Assembly (NCBI GenBank): GCA_030446945.1
Contig: JAUJMI010000131.1
Span: 1 to 8,733 of the forward strand
Reading direction: 5' to 3'
DNA: 8,733 nucleotides
Source: Longimicrobium sp.
GTDB lineage: Bacteria > Gemmatimonadota > Gemmatimonadetes > Longimicrobiales > Longimicrobiaceae
The translations under genes were made by a program, and so were the position numbers. The notes under the pieces were generated by a model. It ran no database searches. It was not told the DNA's origin and was given only the letters and a program-made list of their open reading frames with translations. Below are positions 5,171-8,733 of this stretch, piece after piece (within the stretch, counting starts at the first letter, position 1; each line of letters begins with the position of its first letter).

Positions 5171-6103
5171 GTGTTCAATCGGCGCGACGACATCGCAGAG
5201 ATCCTGAGGCAGCGCGTCGTGGCGGGGCTACACCTGGGCGTGCTGCGGCCGGGCTCCCGTCTGCAGAGCGTGCGCACGCTGGCGCCCGAGTTCGGTGCCG
5301 ACCCGCGCGTGGTCCTCGCCGGTTACCGTCGGCTGGAGGAGGAGGGGCTGGTGGAGCTGCGGCCGCGCTCCGGCATCTTCGTGGCGGAGAACGCGGTCAG
5401 CACGGGGGAGATGCTCCCGCGAATGGCGGAGTGGGTGGCGGAGGTGCTGGTGCAGGCACTCGCGCGCGGGGTGCCGGCGATCGAGTTTCCCGAGCGCGTG
5501 CGACGCTGCCTGCAGACGGTGCGCCTGCGGGCGGTTTGCATCGAGTGCAACGACGATCAGATGGCCAGCCTGTGCGGCGAGCTGGCGCGCGACTACGGGC
5601 TGGAGACCAGCCCCATGGACATCGCGCAGCTGCGCTCCGCCACCGTGCCAGACGCGGTGCGCGACGCGGACCTGCTGGTCACCACGGCGTACCACGCGGC
5701 GGAAGTACAGCATGCCGCGGAGCTCCATGGAAAGTCCTGGGTCGCGGTGGCGCTGCGCCCGGAGCTGTTGGCCGAGGTGTCGCGTCTGCTGGACCAGGGG
5801 CCGCTGTACTTCGTGGTCAAGGACCCGCGCTTCGCCGAAAAGCTCCCGGGGATGTTCGCGTCCACCCCCGGAGCGGAGAACCTGCGCATCCTGGTGGTGG
5901 GGCGCGACGACCCGTCGAGCATCCCGGCGGGGGCGCCGGCGTACGTGATGTCGGCGGCACGGGAGCAGCTCGGACACCTGCCGCTGCTGGCGCGCGTGGT
6001 ACCGGCGCCGCGGGTGTTCTCGCCCGAGTCCGCACGGGCGCTCCTCGGCTTCATTCTGAAGGCGAACATCGCGGCGATCACGGCCGCTGAAAACCAGGTC
6101 TGA
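5171..6103 (+). CDS. GntR-type transcriptional regulator with unrecognised C-terminal domain
   Basis: A 310-residue protein. Residues 6-71 form a GntR-type winged helix: RDDIAEILRQRVVAGLHLG, then RPGSRLQSVRTLAPEFGAD (26-44), the recognition-helix region RVVLAGYRRLEEEGLVE (46-62) and the wing LRPRSGIFV (63-71). The C-terminal 240 residues match none of the FadR, UTRA/HutC, MocR or YtrA effector domains that I can recognise. They alternate short strands and helices (RAVCIECNDDQ, DADLLVTTAYHAAEV, LYFVVKDPRF, LRILVVGRDD), like a Rossmann or periplasmic-binding-protein-like sensor. The GTG at 5171 has AAGGGG just upstream and is placed exactly where the DNA-binding domain begins. Divergent from the lipoprotein gene, it probably regulates that gene or itself. 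The effector is unknown. Confidence 0.85.
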   Translation: MFNRRDDIAEILRQRVVAGLHLGVLRPGSRLQSVRTLAPEFGADPRVVLAGYRRLEEEGLVELRPRSGIFVAENAVSTGEMLPRMAEWVAEVLVQALARGVPAIEFPERVRRCLQTVRLRAVCIECNDDQMASLCGELARDYGLETSPMDIAQLRSATVPDAVRDADLLVTTAYHAAEVQHAAELHGKSWVAVALRPELLAEVSRLLDQGPLYFVVKDPRFAEKLPGMFASTPGAENLRILVVGRDDPSSIPAGAPAYVMSAAREQLGHLPLLARVVPAPRVFSPESARALLGFILKANIAAITAAENQV

Positions 6104-6506
6104 GTTGCCGCGGCGGAGGTCAGCCGTGGCTGCCGGGTCCAGGAAGCGGATGATGCGCTCGCGGACGACGGGGCAGCGCGCGTTCTCAAGACGCCCCGAT
6201 GCGACGAGAACCTATCGCAATCGTGCGTCGGGGACCGGCGGCTGGATTTAGCGGCGCGTGGACGGGGCAGTCCGGCTGGAGCTTCCGTGCGCGTCGGAAA
6301 AGAGACGGGGAGGATGATCCTCCCTCGCCCCTGGCCGCAGTTCCGTCCCGAGACCCCTTCTGCTTTTCTCTCCGTTGCTCTCTGTGGCTCCGTGTGAGTC
6401 CATGTGTTCTCTTTTCTCTATTGCGTCTCCGCGCCGCTGCGTGAGCCCAGCCGTTCACACCCCCGGATTCGCGCGTGCGGCCCGCCGTGAACGGACAAGG
6501 TATCTC
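6104..6506. other. 403-nt tail-to-tail intergenic region
   Basis: No convincing gene was found; short frames on both strands lack a ribosome site, codon bias or a family look. It holds a hairpin GGGAGG-ATGAT-CCTCCC at 6308-6324, about 205 nt after the regulator stop and without a T run, so a doubtful terminator. It also holds repeat copy 2 (6366-6445). At about 6108-6190 the minus strand reads LENARCPVVRERIIRFLDP in good codon bias just after an in-frame stop, possibly a gene remnant. Confidence 0.6.
6366..6445 (+). repeat. G/T-rich intergenic repeat, copy 2
   Basis: The core CTGTGGCTCCGTGTGAG (6382-6398) differs by one base from the core at 1499-1515, in the same orientation. It is flanked by pyrimidine-rich tracts (TTTTCTCTCC before, TTCTCTTTTCTCT after). 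A second, more diverged unit follows, CTCCGCGCCGCTGCGTGAG (6427-6445). Base composition is clearly richer in T than the neighbouring genes. Like copy 1, it lies between convergent gene ends (6103 plus, 6507 minus), which favours a role at transcript ends or simple tolerance of the element there. Confidence 0.6.
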
Positions 6507-7523
6507 TCATATCCGCACGACGATCTTCCCCGTGCTCGCCCGCGACTCCATCAGCCGGTGTGCCTCCGGCATCTCGTCGAAGGAGAACGTCGCCCCCACC
6601 ACCGGCCGGATCCCGTGTGCCGCCACGAACGTCATCAGCTCCCCCCAGACCCGCGCCAGCCGCGGAGAGTCGTCCAGTAGGTAGCCGATGTGCGTGGCCA
6701 TCAAGCCGTGCGATGCCGGGGCGAGGGAGCGGAGGTCCGCCCTGGGCAGATCACGCCAGGTGCGCAGCCACGAAAGTGGGTTCCATCGCTGCAGCGCCAG
6801 GCTCGCGAAGCCGGCGACGACCACCCGCCCGAACGGGGCCAGGACCGGCCAGACCGCGCGGAACACCTCGCCCCCGACCACCTCCAGCACCACGTCGAAT
6901 CCGCCCGGCCTGGCGGCCTCCCGCAGACGCGCTTCGAAGCCGGAGCCGCGGTAGTTCACCGCCTCCTCCGCGCCGAGCGCGCGGATCGTCTCCAGCTTCT
7001 CGTCGCTCCCGGCCATGCCCACCGTCGCACAGCCGAAGCGGGCCGCGATCTGCACGGCTGCCGTCCCCACTCCTCCAGCGGCTGCGGTGACGAGGACGCG
7101 GTCGGCGGGGCGGAGACGCGCCATCTCCATCAGCGCCACCCACGCCGTGAGGTAGTTCACCGCGATCGCGGCGTTCTCGTCGGCCGAGAAACCGGCGATC
7201 GCGGGGAGCGCCTGCCGCTCCGGCACCACGATCTTCTCCGCGTACGCCCCGTACTGCGCGCCCACGATCACCCGCTCGCCGGCCGCGCGTCCTTCCACGC
7301 CCGGGCCGAGCGCGTCGATGGTACCCGTCGCCTCCATCCCGGGGGTGTACGGCATCGCCGGGGCCCAGCCGTACAGCCCTTTGCGGGAGAGGACCTCGGC
7401 GTAGTTCACTCCGATGCACTGCACGCGCACCCGCACCTCGCCTGCGCCCGGCTCGGGCTCCCGGACGTCGCGCACGCGCAGCACCTCGGGGCCGCCGTGC
7501 CGGTTTAGGACGATCGCCCTCAT
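6507..7523 (-). CDS. Zinc-free MDR-family quinone oxidoreductase-like enzyme
   Basis: A 338-residue medium-chain dehydrogenase/reductase. The GroES-like N-domain begins MRAIVLNRHGGPEVL and includes GEVRVRVQCIGVNYAEVLSRKG (28-49) and PYTPGMEATGTI (58-69). The nucleotide-binding domain carries AAAGGVGTAAVQIA (147-160) and ALGAEEAVNYR (182-192). The Cys and His zinc ligands of alcohol dehydrogenases are absent, placing it in the zinc-free quinone oxidoreductase group. The insert ASLALQRWNPLSWLRTW (near 240-256) and overall pattern resemble VAT-1-like members. It probably transfers hydride from NADPH to a quinone or enone in the cytoplasm; the substrate is unknown. The ATG at 7523 has GGAGG directly upstream, though close. 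It follows the NTF2-like lipoprotein gene by 22 nt and is probably co-transcribed with it. Length is normal for the family. Confidence 0.93.
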   Translation of the reverse strand: MRAIVLNRHGGPEVLRVRDVREPEPGAGEVRVRVQCIGVNYAEVLSRKGLYGWAPAMPYTPGMEATGTIDALGPGVEGRAAGERVIVGAQYGAYAEKIVVPERQALPAIAGFSADENAAIAVNYLTAWVALMEMARLRPADRVLVTAAAGGVGTAAVQIAARFGCATVGMAGSDEKLETIRALGAEEAVNYRGSGFEARLREAARPGGFDVVLEVVGGEVFRAVWPVLAPFGRVVVAGFASLALQRWNPLSWLRTWRDLPRADLRSLAPASHGLMATHIGYLLDDSPRLARVWGELMTFVAAHGIRPVVGATFSFDEMPEAHRLMESRASTGKIVVRI

Positions 7524-7545
7524 GCGCCTCCGTCGCGAGCGGAGG

Positions 7546-8082
7546 TCAGCGCGGCCAGGCTGGCCCGCACCCCGTCTGCTGGTACGTGTCGCTGATGTTG
7601 AGGAGCTTCCAGCGTCCGTCGCGGCGGGCCAGGTGGAAGGCGTCGAAGCCGCAGTGCGTGACGGCGGTGTCGCGGCGGACCTGGTACTCGGCCCAGACGG
7701 AGGCCAGGTCGCCGCTCACGTGGACCACCGGGTTGCGGATCGGCTCGTCGATCCCTGGCTGGCCCGGCTGCGTGACCGCCCGGATGAACTGCGCGCCCGT
7801 CATCACCACCACGCGAGTTCCACCCTCGCGTGTGGGGCGGATCAGCGTGAGGCGCGTGAGCGAGTCCACGTGCATGTTCAGCGCCGTGGTGTCCCTGGTC
7901 CGCAGTGCGTCCATGAAGCTCTGGATGGACGCGAGCACCGCGGCGCCGTCCTGCTCTGTCGTCTCACGCGCGCCAGCCGTCGCGACCGCAGTAGCCGGCG
8001 CGGGTGAGGGGGTGGGTGACGTCTGCGGCTGGCAGGCGGCGAGCAGCGGGAGCAGCAGGAGAACCAGGTGCCGGTTGCGCAT
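7546..8082 (-). CDS. NTF2-like (SnoaL-type fold) lipoprotein
   Basis: A 178-residue exported protein. MRNRHLVLLLLPLLAAC is a short lipoprotein signal peptide with lipobox LAAC and Cys17, followed by a Pro/Ser/Thr/Ala linker to about residue 40. The remainder has the order expected of an NTF2-like domain: an opening helix (VLASIQSFMDALRTRDTTALNMHV), a middle segment with TGAQFIRAVTQPG, strands VVHVSGDLASVWAEYQVRRD and the closing GRWKLLNISDTYQQTG. Such domains bind small ligands or are catalytic, but no activity can be assigned. Two Cys in the mature domain (in THCGFD and TGCGP) could form a disulfide. The ATG at 8082 is chosen for the signal peptide although no clear Shine-Dalgarno precedes it; the longer upstream frame is low quality. 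It is first in an apparent two-gene operon with the quinone oxidoreductase. Confidence 0.85.
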   Translation of the reverse strand: MRNRHLVLLLLPLLAACQPQTSPTPSPAPATAVATAGARETTEQDGAAVLASIQSFMDALRTRDTTALNMHVDSLTRLTLIRPTREGGTRVVVMTGAQFIRAVTQPGQPGIDEPIRNPVVHVSGDLASVWAEYQVRRDTAVTHCGFDAFHLARRDGRWKLLNISDTYQQTGCGPAWPR

Positions 8083-8403
8083 GTGCGTGGATGTGCGGGA
8101 GGGAACGGATCCGCCTCCTCGGCGGACGGCAGGCACCGACCAAGCTACGAGGCTACGCCGCGTGCCACCAATGGCGTGGCTCGATCGTGCGGGGCGAGAT
8201 CGTTTATTGCCGCGGCGCATAGCAGGGAAACCGGGATGGGCGCTGTCCCCCGCGGCTAATCGCTGATGCCGCAGTCGGCCCGGCGTCGCGCAAGTGATTC
8301 GCTTGCAGCACTCTACGCCGTGAGATGATTGTGGCTGCGGCGCGAACACGCCCCCGCCCGCTGGGCATCGTTGCCGGCAGCCTCCCACGAGGGCGGTGCT
8401 CCG
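8083..8403. other. 321-nt divergent intergenic region
   Basis: No gene was found. It should hold promoters for the NTF2-like lipoprotein (minus) and the peptidase gene (plus). A plus-strand candidate is TTGCAG (8303-8308), a 17-nt spacer and TGATTG (8326-8331), with a poor -10. A perfect hairpin TCCGCC-TCCTC-GGCGGA (8110-8126) lies in the lipoprotein leader, 28 nt before its ATG, and could affect its translation. A minus-strand A/T patch, CAATAAACGAT, lies near 8200. None of these is strong. Confidence 0.4.
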
Positions 8404-8733
8404 ATGCGAAGCTTCCGGTATCTCCTCACCTTCTCCCTGGGCGCCTTTGCGATGCTGGCGACGGTGCTCGCCGTCGACCGCGCCGCTCCCGGCGTGCTGG
8501 ACCGCGTGCAGGTCGCCCTCGGGCCGGAGGAGTCTCCGCCGGTCGGCGCCGCGCCCTCCGCGGAGCCCGGCGCCGCGAAGTCCGCCGCGGCCCCGCCGGC
8601 CGCCCGGCTGCCTTCCGGTGGCGTGGAGCTGCCGGTGATGGTGGCGCCTACGGCGGTGGGGCGCTGGGGCTCCTGATCGCCGTGCAGGGCGTCGCGGCGG
8701 CGAAGCTGGTGGATACCTACGAACAGGGACGGC
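8404..8733 (+). pseudogene. M23-type peptidase N-terminus, frameshifted and cut by the window edge
   Basis: From the ATG at 8404 a frame encodes a membrane anchor (SFRYLLTFSLGAFAMLATVLAV, 3-24), then a Pro/Ala/Glu-rich linker and SGGVELPVMVAPTAVG before running into a stop at 8674. The next frame reads without a stop to the edge as ALGLLIAVQGVAAAKLVDTY and onwards (EQGR), which resembles the segment just before the catalytic domain of M23 peptidoglycan endopeptidases (usually LLIPVxGV...LxDTYxxxR). Adding one G to the GGGG run at 8658-8661 joins the two. The catalytic HxxxD and HxH motifs would lie beyond the window, so the family call is tentative. The likely place is the cell envelope, anchored by the N-terminal segment, acting on murein. 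It is divergent from the NTF2-like lipoprotein gene. The break may be an assembly error. Confidence 0.6.

Noticed and set aside
5228..5977. 249-codon minus-strand frame opposite the regulator
   Set aside because: Arg/His/Leu-rich antisense shadow with no ribosome site or recognisable motif.
4960..6090. 376-codon plus-strand frame overlapping the regulator
   Set aside because: Shifted frame of the GntR-type gene; Gly/Ala/Arg-rich with no domain, while the regulator frame has a clear winged helix.
6308..6324. Rho-independent terminator after the GntR-type gene
   Set aside because: The stem GGGAGG/CCTCCC is short, has no T run and lies about 205 nt from the stop codon; kept only as a note in the intergenic entry.
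6690..7508. 272-codon plus-strand frame opposite the quinone oxidoreductase
   Set aside because: Antisense shadow; the minus-strand MDR protein is full length with all family motifs.

Overview
The window is very GC-rich, with short gene spacing, strong GGAGG-type ribosome binding sites and two lipoprotein signal peptides. This fits a GC-rich Gram-negative soil or sediment bacterium. Gene content and a G/T-rich intergenic repeat ending in GTGTGAG suggest a Gemmatimonadota/Longimicrobium-like lineage, but that placement is inference from family resemblance, not a search.

Layout. (1) Positions 1-958, minus strand: a two-gene signalling unit, an atypical single-domain receiver protein overlapping by 10 nt the start of a KaiC/RecA-like ATPase that runs off the left edge. 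A small helical protein is encoded divergently at about 1126-1434 (+). (2) 1435-1723: a tail-to-tail intergenic region with a repeat element and a doubtful small ORF. (3) 4968-1724, minus strand: a Met-rich lipoprotein, then a compact run of a glycosyltransferase resembling the selenodomain/arsenosugar-associated family TIGR04283, a flavodoxin-fold oxidoreductase whose start overlaps the glycosyltransferase stop (ATGA), and, 25 nt further on, an AhpD-like peroxidase-related protein broken by one missing base. (4) 5171-6103 (+): a GntR-type regulator with an unrecognised C-terminal domain, divergent from the lipoprotein; the shared intergenic region holds a 7-bp-arm inverted repeat. (5) 6104-6506: a second tail-to-tail region with another repeat copy. 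(6) 8082-6507, minus strand: an NTF2-like lipoprotein followed 22 nt later by a zinc-free quinone-oxidoreductase-type MDR enzyme. (7) 8404-8733 (+): the start of an M23-type peptidase, again interrupted by one missing base and cut by the window edge.

Most notable are the receiver protein with Glu in place of the phosphoacceptor Asp coupled to a KaiC-like ATPase; the glycosyltransferase/flavoprotein/peroxidase operon; a repeat family found only in the two convergent intergenic gaps; and two single-base frameshifts, both repaired by adding one G to a G run, which points to homopolymer errors in the assembly as much as to real pseudogenes. I saw no CRISPR array, tRNA, rRNA, transposase or phage gene.
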